DNA of 34,271 nucleotides from UBA60 sp964587885 (GTDB lineage: Archaea; Thermoplasmatota; Poseidoniia; Poseidoniales; Poseidoniaceae), in assembly GCA_964587885.1 (NCBI GenBank), contig CAZPME010000022.1:1-34271 (forward strand). The letters run 5' to 3'. Under the pieces are notes generated by a model. It was not told the origin of the DNA, did no database searches, and worked only from the letters and a program-made list of their open reading frames with translations. A program made the translations under genes and the position numbers. Shown here in pieces: positions 15,970 through 24,371 of this stretch (position 1 is the stretch's first letter; the number at the start of each line of letters is the position of its first letter).

Positions 15970-17970
15970 TTACATCATCAAATTATTCGGCCAAGGGCTG
16001 GTTCCTAATCTGTCGGCCATGGCATTTTCTTCGACCTTTGCCAAGATTTCTGGGTCGTGAAGAGTTACTGCCGGCCAGCGACGCGACGGAACATTACCTT
16101 CAAGCGAAGGAATCGGAGTTGTCGCATCCCAAGCAACACGCTCTCCGGTCTCATCAAAGTGTAAATCGCGTCCGACATCAAAGCGACTGAATAGTTGCCA
16201 AAGCAGGCGGCGACGAGCACCATCGGCATGTAGGTCGAGATCATCATTGGTGATAAATAACCAGCGTAGATTTCCGCTTGTATCCAATTGAAATACACTA
16301 TTTTCCAATTGGGAAATCTTTGCTCGCTGTGCCGCCGCGGAAACCTCATCCACTTGCTCCTGGCCTAAGCGAGCACTTGGGCTATTTTCGATATGAGTGG
16401 TTACCACTAGCATACTACCACGCAATAGACGAGCATCTTCTACCTCAGGAAGTTGCCGAACATCGCTAACGAATTCTTCAGAAACACTAGGTGGCAATGA
16501 CTTGCCAAGACGCCATGCTGGTGCGGTTTTCTTGGGAGAGCCAAGCGGGCCCTTTTGGTCGGAACGAGCATCAGCAGCATGAATAGAAGTGGCATCGATG
16601 AGCAACTTACTGTGAATGTTTTCGAATGGCGAGGCGGTCTCCAATGTATCGGCCACCATACCGGGCAGAATTACCAAATCCTCACTCGGACAGACCTTGT
16701 CGTTAATGCAATCTAAGAAAGCCTCCAAATCACCGGGATCTTGATCGGCATCGACGGCAACTATGGTCTTTAGGAACATCATTTGACCAGCCCCAAGCAA
16801 ACCGAGAGCAGTTTTGCGCCCTTGCCGTGGATATCGTTGTTTACTGGCAACAATCGCAAGATTGTGGAATCCGGTCTCGAGTGGTAAATGAAGCCCTGCA
16901 ACATCACGATGCTGAAACTGCAGAACCGGAGTGAATTGACTACCTATGGCCTCGCCAAGATAACCATCTTCCATCGGCGGCTGCCCCACGATAGTGGCCG
17001 GCAATATTGCATCCTTGCGATGGGTGATTGCGGTGACATGCATGACTGGATATTCACCGGTTAGGGAATAGAATCCGAAGTGATCCCCGAAGGGGCCCTC
17101 CTCCTGAGTCTCGCCCAAATCGACATATCCTTCAATGACGATATCGGCTTCGGCTGGAACATACAGTTCTTGACTAACCGCTTTGGCGATTCGCAGTCGT
17201 CGTTTGGCGAGGAATCCAGCGAACATGTATTCCTCTAGATTATCAGGCAGCGGTGATATTGCAGAAAAGATGAGTTCAGGTGGGCCACCTATGCAAATTG
17301 CCACCGGCATTTGGCCATTATTGCCATTAGAAGATATTGAGTTTTCTGTAGATTGCTGATGGGTATCTGCATGCGCCGCTCCGTGCTTGTGAATCTGCCA
17401 ATGTAAACCGATTTTTCTTGGGCCGAAAACTTGACCGCGATACATACCCAAATTATACTCGCCACTTTCAGCATCTTTGGTTACAACCAAAGGCAAGGTG
17501 ATGAAGCGGCCACCATCAAGCGGCCAAGTTTTAGGTATAGGCAGGGTTGTAACATCGTAAGATTTCTTGTCGACCACTTGCTGACATTTAGGGCGACGTA
17601 CTCGCTTTGGCGGTAACGAAAGCGCTGATTTTAGTAAGGGAAGAGCCTTCCATGGGCGCTTGACGAAAGTCCCGATATCGGGCTTCATTAATGCCACTAA
17701 TCGCTCGCCAATTTCAGTCGGTCCGGTAACTTGCAAAGCACGGTTAGTACGTTGGCGAGTACCGAACAAATTCATCGCCAAAGGTATCTTGCTAATCTCA
17801 CCATTAGGTAGGAGAGGTTGCTCAAATATCACGGCCTTACCACCTGTTTTTACCAAGCGGTCAGCTATGCAACCCGCCTCAAGTTCTACTTCAACCGGAC
17901 GAGAAATCCGAATCAACTCACCACGTTTCTCCAAGTCGGAGATATATCGCCGTAACGTACGCCAAGCCAC
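15970..17970 (-). CDS. ubiD: UbiD-family decarboxylase (probable quinone biosynthesis)
   Basis: UbiD enzymes decarboxylate aromatic or unsaturated acids using prenylated FMN. The start is GTG at 17970, with GGCAGGG just upstream. Recognisable elements are LGMYRGQVFGPRKIGLHW with the conserved arginine, then IVIEGYVDLGETQEEGPFGD with the acidic active-site residues, and PATIVGQPPMED. The 666 residues exceed the common 480-500. The excess includes a low-complexity Ser/Asn/Gln stretch near residue 205-225 and C-terminal insertions. UbiA follows after 40 bases. The pair suggests a MqnP/MqnL-like step of menaquinone synthesis, an inference from family and context. UbiX, needed for the cofactor, is not in the window. 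Confidence 0.92.
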   Translation of the reverse strand: MAWRTLRRYISDLEKRGELIRISRPVEVELEAGCIADRLVKTGGKAVIFEQPLLPNGEISKIPLAMNLFGTRQRTNRALQVTGPTEIGERLVALMKPDIGTFVKRPWKALPLLKSALSLPPKRVRRPKCQQVVDKKSYDVTTLPIPKTWPLDGGRFITLPLVVTKDAESGEYNLGMYRGQVFGPRKIGLHWQIHKHGAAHADTHQQSTENSISSNGNNGQMPVAICIGGPPELIFSAISPLPDNLEEYMFAGFLAKRRLRIAKAVSQELYVPAEADIVIEGYVDLGETQEEGPFGDHFGFYSLTGEYPVMHVTAITHRKDAILPATIVGQPPMEDGYLGEAIGSQFTPVLQFQHRDVAGLHLPLETGFHNLAIVASKQRYPRQGRKTALGLLGAGQMMFLKTIVAVDADQDPGDLEAFLDCINDKVCPSEDLVILPGMVADTLETASPFENIHSKLLIDATSIHAADARSDQKGPLGSPKKTAPAWRLGKSLPPSVSEEFVSDVRQLPEVEDARLLRGSMLVVTTHIENSPSARLGQEQVDEVSAAAQRAKISQLENSVFQLDTSGNLRWLFITNDDLDLHADGARRRLLWQLFSRFDVGRDLHFDETGERVAWDATTPIPSLEGNVPSRRWPAVTLHDPEILAKVEENAMADRLGTSPWPNNLMM

Positions 17971-18002
17971 GCCCTGCCGTGAAGCCTATTCGCTATGAAG
18001 TC

Positions 18003-18032
18003 ACCCTCTGCACCCCGAAGGGGGTGCAGGGT
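18003..18032. promoter_or_regulatory. GC-rich hairpin between divergent ubiD and geranylgeranyl reductase genes
   Basis: CTGCACCCC (18008-18016) pairs perfectly with GGGGTGCAG (18021-18029) around a GAAG loop, and ACCC/GGGT extends the symmetry after a two-base bulge. It lies in the 105-bp divergent region, which must carry both promoters. It could be a DNA operator shared by both genes or a leader hairpin of either. No clear TATA box was picked out here. Confidence 0.4.
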
Positions 18033-18075
18033 CGGATTGATGAGCCGAGCCCACCACCGCAGGTTTGGGGAGCGG

Positions 18076-19314
18076 ATGGCGAACAAGTGCGATGTATTAG
18101 TCATCGGAGCAGGTCCAGGCGGTAGTTCTGCTGCTCTTCATGCCGCTCGGCAAGGCCTTTCGGTGATGTTAGTTGAGGACCATCCTGCCATCGGCACACC
18201 GGTTCATTGTGGCGAATGTCTATCCCTATTGGCGGTGGAAAATCTCGAGCTTGAACTTCCCGATGAAGTAGTGGCACTTGAATGCAAAGGAATCCGGGTG
18301 ATTTTTCCCGATGGCGGCGCTAAACTACTTACTGAACCTGGGTTTGTCTTAGAAAAGCACCTTTTTGAGCGTTGGATCGCTGATTCAGCAGTCGAAGCTG
18401 GTGCCAGCCTACACCTCGGACACAAGGTTACAGGAATGAAGCGTATTTTCAATAACAAAAATGTTTTTTCCAATTGGGAAATTTCTGGAAAAGGTGATAC
18501 TTTTCCGATTGAGGCAAAAATCGTCATCGATGCTTCGGGGGTAGCGGGCGTAACCTCCAAATTACTCGACATCAAAGAAGAAGTGGAAGTTATCGCCGGA
18601 TTCCAATATGAAATGCTTGATGTGACTAATGATGGCTATCTCGATTTCTATCTGTGGCCAGAATATTCGCCGCACGGCTATGTCTGGATGATACCCAAAA
18701 AGGGCGGGCGGGCAAATGTTGGCCTAGTCACCACAGAGAAGAAAGGCGCCATCAAGTATCTCGACAAATTCGTGACCGATACATATCTCAAAGATAATCC
18801 GAAAGTCAATCCACCTTGGCGATCGGAAAGAGGAGCAGAGGGTAAGGTTCGACCTTTTGGTGGAACGATACCCATTTCTGGTCCACGCTCACGAACCTTT
18901 GCCGACGGCGTAATGATGATTGGTGATGCCGCTGGTTTCACGAGTCCACTATTCGAAGGTGGCACTCACTTAGCACTCAAGTCGGGGAAATTTGCCGCTG
19001 AAGTGGCAGCCAAAGCTATCGCTGAGGGTGTTTTGAGTGAAACTAGGCTATCGGAATATGAGAAAAAATGGAAAGCAGAATTCCCACCATACGACAAAAT
19101 CTTGCGTGGAAAGACTGCATTGTACAATTTGAGTGATGCAGAACTATCTGTAATGGGTCGATGTTTGCCGAATGAAATGGGCAATATGGGTGCATTTACC
19201 AAATTGACTGTCGGTTTGAAAATTCTCTTCCGCAAACCGACTTTACTGGCCAAGCGAGTTATTTCGGTCTTGCTTTCTTTCGGTTATAGTCGCGCCAAAC
19301 ACTTTGGATGGTGA
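18076..19314 (+). CDS. Geranylgeranyl reductase family FAD-dependent oxidoreductase
   Basis: A 412-residue flavoprotein from the ATG at 18076, preceded by GGGGAG; in-frame sequence upstream to 17995 is not needed. The FAD Rossmann motif VIGAGPGGSSAALHA is at the N-terminus, with the GTPVHCGECLS substrate-side segment after it. GDAAGFTSPLFEGGTHLALKS in the C-terminal half binds the flavin ribityl. Members hydrogenate isoprenoid double bonds of archaeal lipids or quinone tails. Divergent linkage to ubiD/ubiA makes a quinone side-chain reductase as likely as the digeranylgeranylglycerophospholipid reductase. It overlaps the next gene by 11 bases. Confidence 0.92.
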   Translation: MANKCDVLVIGAGPGGSSAALHAARQGLSVMLVEDHPAIGTPVHCGECLSLLAVENLELELPDEVVALECKGIRVIFPDGGAKLLTEPGFVLEKHLFERWIADSAVEAGASLHLGHKVTGMKRIFNNKNVFSNWEISGKGDTFPIEAKIVIDASGVAGVTSKLLDIKEEVEVIAGFQYEMLDVTNDGYLDFYLWPEYSPHGYVWMIPKKGGRANVGLVTTEKKGAIKYLDKFVTDTYLKDNPKVNPPWRSERGAEGKVRPFGGTIPISGPRSRTFADGVMMIGDAAGFTSPLFEGGTHLALKSGKFAAEVAAKAIAEGVLSETRLSEYEKKWKAEFPPYDKILRGKTALYNLSDAELSVMGRCLPNEMGNMGAFTKLTVGLKILFRKPTLLAKRVISVLLSFGYSRAKHFGW

Positions 19315-22042
19315 GGAGTTGTACGGGGCTTCACTTCCACTTTCAATTCTTGCCGCAACTCTACTAGTAATCGGTTTTCCACGCTGGCTTGTCGACAAGG
19401 AAGTGACCTCAAAGGCGGCTAGCCGTGCATGGAATATTGGCCTGCATATCGCTATTGCAATCCCATTTATTGCCCTCATGTCTCGCTTTTTGGTTGCTGA
19501 CACTTCCTATCACTACGTTTGGATGCATGGTGGCGAAGACCTACCGTTTCGTTACCGTTTAGCCGCGGTTTGGGCCGCACGTGAGGGTCCGCTCTTACTT
19601 TGGGCGGCTTTGCTGGGAGGTCTGGCTTTGTTAGGGCGTGAAGCGCGTGTAGGTGAGAATGAGCGAATGGTGCGAATCCGCTTGGCATTGGTCCATGGAA
19701 TGGCACTATTGTTACTATTGTTAGCGGCCGTCCTGGACCCATTTCGTAAGACCGCCAATCCGGATTGGACTGGTCCTGGATTGAATGCTCTTTTGCAAAC
19801 CGATTTGATGGTGATTCATCCGCCACTAATATTCCTATTCTACAGTTTTTGCATAATGCTGGGAGCAACGGCACTCGCTACCCTATTATGTTCAGGAGAT
19901 AGTAATGGAGACCCGGGTTTGGGTTTGCAAGAACGGTTACTGATTGATGCTCGCCCGGCAGCAATATTTGGGACTCTATCAATTGGTTTGGGCGGACTAT
20001 GGGCATATACCGTCCTTGATTGGGGCGGATATTGGGCTTGGGATCCTGTCGAGACCGGCTCTATCTTACCGTGGTTAGCAGCGGTAATTATTCTCCACCT
20101 CCCCCTTCGGCCCGGAAAAACCAGTACAGCCATCTATGCGGCAGCAGGAATTGCAGCAGCCGGTTTAGCAATCTTCGCAACAATGGTTACCCGCGCTTCT
20201 GGAGTTTGGGCGAGTAGTGTCCATACCTTCGTCACCAATGAAAGTGGCAGTGTACCAAGCGATGCATGGGGTCGTTTAATTTCTCTAACCAGTGATGCTA
20301 CCGCCGGTCTTGAAGTGATTTCTTACCTGTTAACTCTAATGATGCTCAGCAGCATTTTAGTCGCATGGATGGTTGCAAATTCAATTGGAGAACAATTGAG
20401 CGATAAGGCTGGATGGGTGCTGATTTTCATCCCATTTTCCGCCTTTTGCGGCTGGCTATTCATCGAAGAACAGACACCCCTATGGGATGGAGTAAGCGCA
20501 ACTCTAGTGGCCATCATTGGAATTATGCCCCTATTGGTTGGAATGTGGCACATTCGCAGGTCTCTATTGAAGCGCTTGAGTCGAGACCCGGTTCGCCTAC
20601 CTTTGTTAATCGGTGCTATTGCTGTAGCGATTTGGACTGGCGACGCTATCCTAGGAGCGGTCGGCGTTTCTCTAATGCTACTCTTGGTAACTGGTCAACG
20701 ACTTGAATCAGAAATTGGATTAATCACCGCCGGTATTCTTTTTCATCTGTTTAGTGCATGGGCACAAATGGCTGAATTGGCCCAAGCGGGAGCGGCAATG
20801 GCGCTTTTCTTGATACCACTATTCATCAATGAACCGCCTGCTAGTGATGATGGACGCTCAATATTTACTAAGGGCGGGCAAATGCACGTAGTTTATCGAA
20901 CTCCTTCGACATTAGTGGCAATTTTTCTCCTACTTTCATGGATGCTATTACTCAATAGCCTCGACCGAACCCAACTTGAAGCCCACGAATTATTCGGTGC
21001 ACCAATCATTGCCTTGCTGGCTACAGGCCTGATGGTTTACGGATGGCGTGACCGAGTCGAATCCAAGACAATTCCATGGATGGTAGCGCTATTGGCTGGG
21101 CTTTCAGGAATTCTTGCATGGGGATTTGGCAATGCACTACCCGGAGATGTCGAGGATGTTTTTGCAGGACCACTCAGTCGAGGGCAAGTGGCATGGCTAA
21201 TATTGCCAGCCGCTCTAATCACTGCTCCAGCAATGGGTTTGGAAGTTTGGAATCGTGGTCGGAAATGGTGGCTAACACGCACTGATTCAAGTGGGCACTC
21301 GGCCAAGTCGCACGCCCGTAAAACCCGAGCTGCTTTGGCGGGATTGGGAGCGCACTTGGTTCATTTCGGCTTGATTATTCTCATTATTGGACATATTTTT
21401 GCCACCACTTTAGTCGACCGTGGCGACCTATCCCACCGCCTCTCGTTGCCAGAGGACAAAGCGGTAGTCGAGGGGGATTTGGTATTGGTCTTCACCGGAT
21501 TTGAAGTCCTCTCGGAAGGTGAAGGTGAATTCGACTCTAGATTTGATGTTGGGAGTGGCTATGTTGGGGCGGTTATCGAAGTCTACGAAGTTGGTGATGG
21601 CTCGGATGATTCCGGCACCGTGAATTTGGGTAAACATGTAGCCACATTACAACCAGGAGTACTGCGTTTCGACAATGGGTTTTCCCGTTCAGAAGTTGCC
21701 ACGCTAACCCGCGTAAGCGGCGATTTTATCCTCATTTTTGATCTTAGTCAAGCCAGCGAATTGGGCCAAGCGATGATATTTGGCGAAATTGAAGATGTCG
21801 ACAGGGTACGAGTTACGGCCTATGACTTGCCCGGCAGTCACTTGGTTTGGATTGGCTGGTCACTGATGCTATTGGGTATGATGCTCACTTGGCAATCTTG
21901 GTGGCCGAAAGCAAAACTCGCTAGCGTGGAAAGTAGTCGCGTGACTCAAAATAAGAGCACCTCAGTGGATGAATCAAAGATTAATTCCGCCAGATTGGAC
22001 AAGGATTACTCGGCTAATTCCGCCACAATTGAGGAAGAATGA
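19304..22042 (+). CDS. ccmF: Cytochrome c-type biogenesis protein CcmF
   Basis: CcmF is the membrane heme lyase core of system I cytochrome c maturation. The 912-residue polytopic protein has the tryptophan-rich WWD motif (WGGYWAWDPVETGSILPW) near residue 240, the conserved VIHPPLIF histidine segment near 170, and HTFVTNESGSVPSDAWGR after it. A periplasmic domain follows a C-terminal transmembrane pair, with a last helix before a hydrophilic tail. The total is longer than the usual 640-700, mainly in the C-terminal third. TTG at 19304 is the only reasonable start overlapping the upstream gene; TTG at 19319 is the alternative. Other ccm genes are not in the window. Confidence 0.93.
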   Translation: MDGEELYGASLPLSILAATLLVIGFPRWLVDKEVTSKAASRAWNIGLHIAIAIPFIALMSRFLVADTSYHYVWMHGGEDLPFRYRLAAVWAAREGPLLLWAALLGGLALLGREARVGENERMVRIRLALVHGMALLLLLLAAVLDPFRKTANPDWTGPGLNALLQTDLMVIHPPLIFLFYSFCIMLGATALATLLCSGDSNGDPGLGLQERLLIDARPAAIFGTLSIGLGGLWAYTVLDWGGYWAWDPVETGSILPWLAAVIILHLPLRPGKTSTAIYAAAGIAAAGLAIFATMVTRASGVWASSVHTFVTNESGSVPSDAWGRLISLTSDATAGLEVISYLLTLMMLSSILVAWMVANSIGEQLSDKAGWVLIFIPFSAFCGWLFIEEQTPLWDGVSATLVAIIGIMPLLVGMWHIRRSLLKRLSRDPVRLPLLIGAIAVAIWTGDAILGAVGVSLMLLLVTGQRLESEIGLITAGILFHLFSAWAQMAELAQAGAAMALFLIPLFINEPPASDDGRSIFTKGGQMHVVYRTPSTLVAIFLLLSWMLLLNSLDRTQLEAHELFGAPIIALLATGLMVYGWRDRVESKTIPWMVALLAGLSGILAWGFGNALPGDVEDVFAGPLSRGQVAWLILPAALITAPAMGLEVWNRGRKWWLTRTDSSGHSAKSHARKTRAALAGLGAHLVHFGLIILIIGHIFATTLVDRGDLSHRLSLPEDKAVVEGDLVLVFTGFEVLSEGEGEFDSRFDVGSGYVGAVIEVYEVGDGSDDSGTVNLGKHVATLQPGVLRFDNGFSRSEVATLTRVSGDFILIFDLSQASELGQAMIFGEIEDVDRVRVTAYDLPGSHLVWIGWSLMLLGMMLTWQSWWPKAKLASVESSRVTQNKSTSVDESKINSARLDKDYSANSATIEEE

Positions 22043-22105
22043 AGGGCAATGTTGGTCCTCTTTTACTGACCTAAATGCTGGCTTCATCAGTCAATTGACT
22101 TAAGA

Positions 22106-22150
22106 GGGGGGGGCGAGTCGCCGGCTCGCCCCTTAAGGGGGCGTGAGGTG
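22106..22150 (+). promoter_or_regulatory. Leader with mutually exclusive hairpins over the FKBP ribosome binding site
   Basis: The 115-bp gap before the FKBP gene holds three G/C-rich strands: GGGGCGAG (22110-22117), CTCGCCCC (22125-22132) and GGGGGCGTGAGG (22137-22148). Strand 2 can pair perfectly with strand 1 (8 bp, 7-base loop) or, with a two-base bulge, with strand 3 (TTAA loop). Strand 3 includes the GAGGTG ribosome binding site of the ATG at 22158. The design resembles an attenuator or temperature-sensitive leader. Confidence 0.45.
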
Positions 22151-22157
22151 CTAAAGC

Positions 22158-22901
22158 ATGGAAGAAGGCGCAATTGTCCACATCGATTACGAGTTATACA
22201 ACTCCGAAGAGAAACTAATTGAGACCAATATTGAATCGGCCGCAAAGGAGCATGAGATGCATGAAGATGGCCGAAATTACAGCCCTCTAGTCGCTGTAAT
22301 CGGTGGCGGCACCCTCATTGAAGGATTCGAAGACCACCTCTTAGAAGCTGAGGCTGAAACCGATTACGAAATTGATATTGCTTGTGAAAAGGCCTATGGC
22401 GAGAAGAATAGCGAACTCATCGAAGTTCTCAGCCAAGATAAGGTTCTCCAGCAAATCCGTGACCCGAACTCGCTTCAGGTCAATGGTCCAATCACCCTCG
22501 GTGGCAAGACTGGAACTCTAACATTGTGGGCCGCAGGTAGGGCTCGTATTGATTTCAATCACCCGATGGCGGGTCAAGACCTACGCTACAAGTACAAAAT
22601 TACCAAGGTCATCGATGACCAAGGCGAAAAGGTCGCGGCTTTGCTCAAGGCCAATACCGGTCACGATGATTTCGAAGTAGAATTCGACGGCGACGATGTA
22701 GCCATCACTATTCCTGAAGCAATGATGTTTGATACCAATGCGGCAATGATGAAGTTCCGCTTGGTTAGCGTATTGCGAGATAGCATGAATGTTGGTAAGG
22801 TTTCTTTTGTTGAAGTTCACGAAGAGAGGAAGGCCAACCCCGAGCACGGGGCTGAAGGGCACGTCCACGACGAGAACTGTGACCACGGTGAAGAAGAATA
22901 A
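22158..22901 (+). CDS. FKBP-type peptidyl-prolyl isomerase, long archaeal form
   Basis: A 247-residue cytosolic FKBP that catalyses proline isomerisation and acts as a folding chaperone. The FKBP core is at the N-terminus (VHIDYELYNSEEKLIETN, then IGGGTLIEGFEDHLLEAE). The chaperone 'insert-in-flap' part is EIDIACEKAYGEKNSELIEV and onward, as in SlyD-like proteins. An additional C-terminal domain, typical of long archaeal FKBPs, follows, and the tail HVHDENCDHGEEE is rich in His, Cys and acidic residues and may bind metals. GAGGTG lies eight bases before the ATG. It sits 115 bases after ccmF, possibly as part of that transcript. Confidence 0.92.
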   Translation: MEEGAIVHIDYELYNSEEKLIETNIESAAKEHEMHEDGRNYSPLVAVIGGGTLIEGFEDHLLEAEAETDYEIDIACEKAYGEKNSELIEVLSQDKVLQQIRDPNSLQVNGPITLGGKTGTLTLWAAGRARIDFNHPMAGQDLRYKYKITKVIDDQGEKVAALLKANTGHDDFEVEFDGDDVAITIPEAMMFDTNAAMMKFRLVSVLRDSMNVGKVSFVEVHEERKANPEHGAEGHVHDENCDHGEEE

Positions 22902-22921
22902 ACTGTACGCCATCCGGTGAG

Positions 22922-24265
22922 ATGATGAAACAGGAAGCCGAGTTCAAACAACCACTTCCCTCGAACCAACTTTCGATTTTCGAAAGGATTGCAATTCTGT
23001 CAATAATCGTAATGACAGTGATTCTGCTAGTAGGAATTGTTGCTTGGCCCGATCTCTTTTGGGGAGACTTCCTCAAACCACTGGTTTGGGACCCTATAGT
23101 CGTCGATGCTGATGCGGGCGATTCCGGTTATACTCCACAAAATACCGCCCTCTTCATCATCGTTCTATTTGCATTTGTAATTTCCATTTCAGCAATATTC
23201 CGCATTGCAGATTTGCCCAGTGGGGGACGTATGCTAATCGCTTTCCTACCATGGATTGTTTGGGCACCGGTAATTAGGGTGCTTGAGGATAGTAACTTTT
23301 TCCAAGGCACATTACAGGTTCTTTTCATCTCTCCAATCATTCACTTCCACATCGCCTTATGGGTTATTTTCGCACTCCTGGCCGGACGTTCAGTCAAACA
23401 GGCCCGCCAATATTGGGTTGAAGAAACCGGAGAATTGAGCAGTGAAGATAGTGCTGGAGACATCCTACGGGTGGTATTGCTGTGCACTTTGGTAGTGATG
23501 TTTGCGGTGCTCGTTCTGCCGTCATTCAACGCCCACGAGGGTATTGGAACAACTGGGATTGCTCTTGGAGTTATGATGGCAGTAATCTTTGGCCTCGGAT
23601 CGCTAGAAGCGAGCCGAGATTGGGATGAGGTCGAGCGCTCAGTATTCAGTATCGGAATGGGAGCGGTCGCCATGTTCTTGGGATTATGGATTCAATTCAT
23701 TTTCACCCCTTGGCACAACGCTGGTGATTCGGCGCTTTGGCCAGCGTTGCTAGTTATCGGAATCCCCGCGATTGTAGTTTACATCTTGTGGGATAAGTCG
23801 CAAGTTGCGAGTGGAATCTTGGCTTCCGAGAAACTGAAAATCGGAGTTTTACCTCCCAACGTCTCAATCAAGCAACACGAAGAGGGAGATTGGGAAGGCA
23901 AGGAAATCATGGAACGTTGGGCACCTATGGCGCTTATCGGTTCTCCTTGGGCTTTGACCATCGCCTTTGGGCAATTGGTCGATGGCCTAGCAACTTGGAT
24001 TGGCATTGATGCATTCGGCTATAGCGAGAAACATCCGCTATCCCGTTGGGTCATTGAGCAAGGTGTTGAATTGTCAGGTAGCGGGGGAGCGTGGTTATTT
24101 TTCCTCGTCAAAGCGACCCTCGTCGGTTTACTATTGTGGGTTTTCAGTGCGGTGCGAATTGAACATCGCCAACAACATTTGCGCCTATTTATCGTTCTCG
24201 CCCTACTAGTGGTAGGTTTGGCCCCTGGACTGCGTGACCTTGGACGATTATTACTCGGCGTTTAG
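22922..24265 (+). CDS. DUF63-family archaeal integral membrane protein
   Basis: A 447-residue polytopic membrane protein with about ten hydrophobic segments. The stretch LPWIVWAPVIRVLEDSNFF followed by LFISPIIHFHIALW, and the later GQLVDGLATWIGIDAFGY with KHPLS, match the conserved features of DUF63, a family found in archaea and of unknown function. The length is greater than the usual 280-300 owing to a cytoplasmic loop around 165-185 and extra helices in the middle. The start is ATG at 22922 or the next codon (22925), with GGTGAG upstream. It follows FKBP after 20 bases and is likely co-transcribed. Confidence 0.8.
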   Translation: MMKQEAEFKQPLPSNQLSIFERIAILSIIVMTVILLVGIVAWPDLFWGDFLKPLVWDPIVVDADAGDSGYTPQNTALFIIVLFAFVISISAIFRIADLPSGGRMLIAFLPWIVWAPVIRVLEDSNFFQGTLQVLFISPIIHFHIALWVIFALLAGRSVKQARQYWVEETGELSSEDSAGDILRVVLLCTLVVMFAVLVLPSFNAHEGIGTTGIALGVMMAVIFGLGSLEASRDWDEVERSVFSIGMGAVAMFLGLWIQFIFTPWHNAGDSALWPALLVIGIPAIVVYILWDKSQVASGILASEKLKIGVLPPNVSIKQHEEGDWEGKEIMERWAPMALIGSPWALTIAFGQLVDGLATWIGIDAFGYSEKHPLSRWVIEQGVELSGSGGAWLFFLVKATLVGLLLWVFSAVRIEHRQQHLRLFIVLALLVVGLAPGLRDLGRLLLGV

Positions 24266-24345
24266 TCAGAGACTTGCGCTCGACTTCTTCAAGTCATGAT
24301 GGCCACAGAGTTGTAATGATGGCAACGAGAGGTTGAAGGGGTTCT

Positions 24346-24366
24346 CCTCAGTCCGTAGGACTGGGG
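24346..24366 (+). promoter_or_regulatory. Hairpin covering the ribosome binding site of the carboxyltransferase gene
   Basis: CCTCAGTCC (24346-24354) pairs with GGACTGGGG (24358-24366), a 9-bp stem with one U-G pair and a GTA loop. The GGGG at its 3' side is the ribosome binding site for the ATG at 24372. The stem would block initiation unless opened, pointing to post-transcriptional control of the operon. A weaker stem GACTT/AAGTC lies further upstream. Confidence 0.5.
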
Positions 24367-24371
24367 TCATC

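Noticed and set aside
24333..24371. TTG-initiated N-terminal extension of the carboxyltransferase
   Set aside because: The extra residues fall in the hairpin leader and the ATG at 24372 has its own GGGG site.
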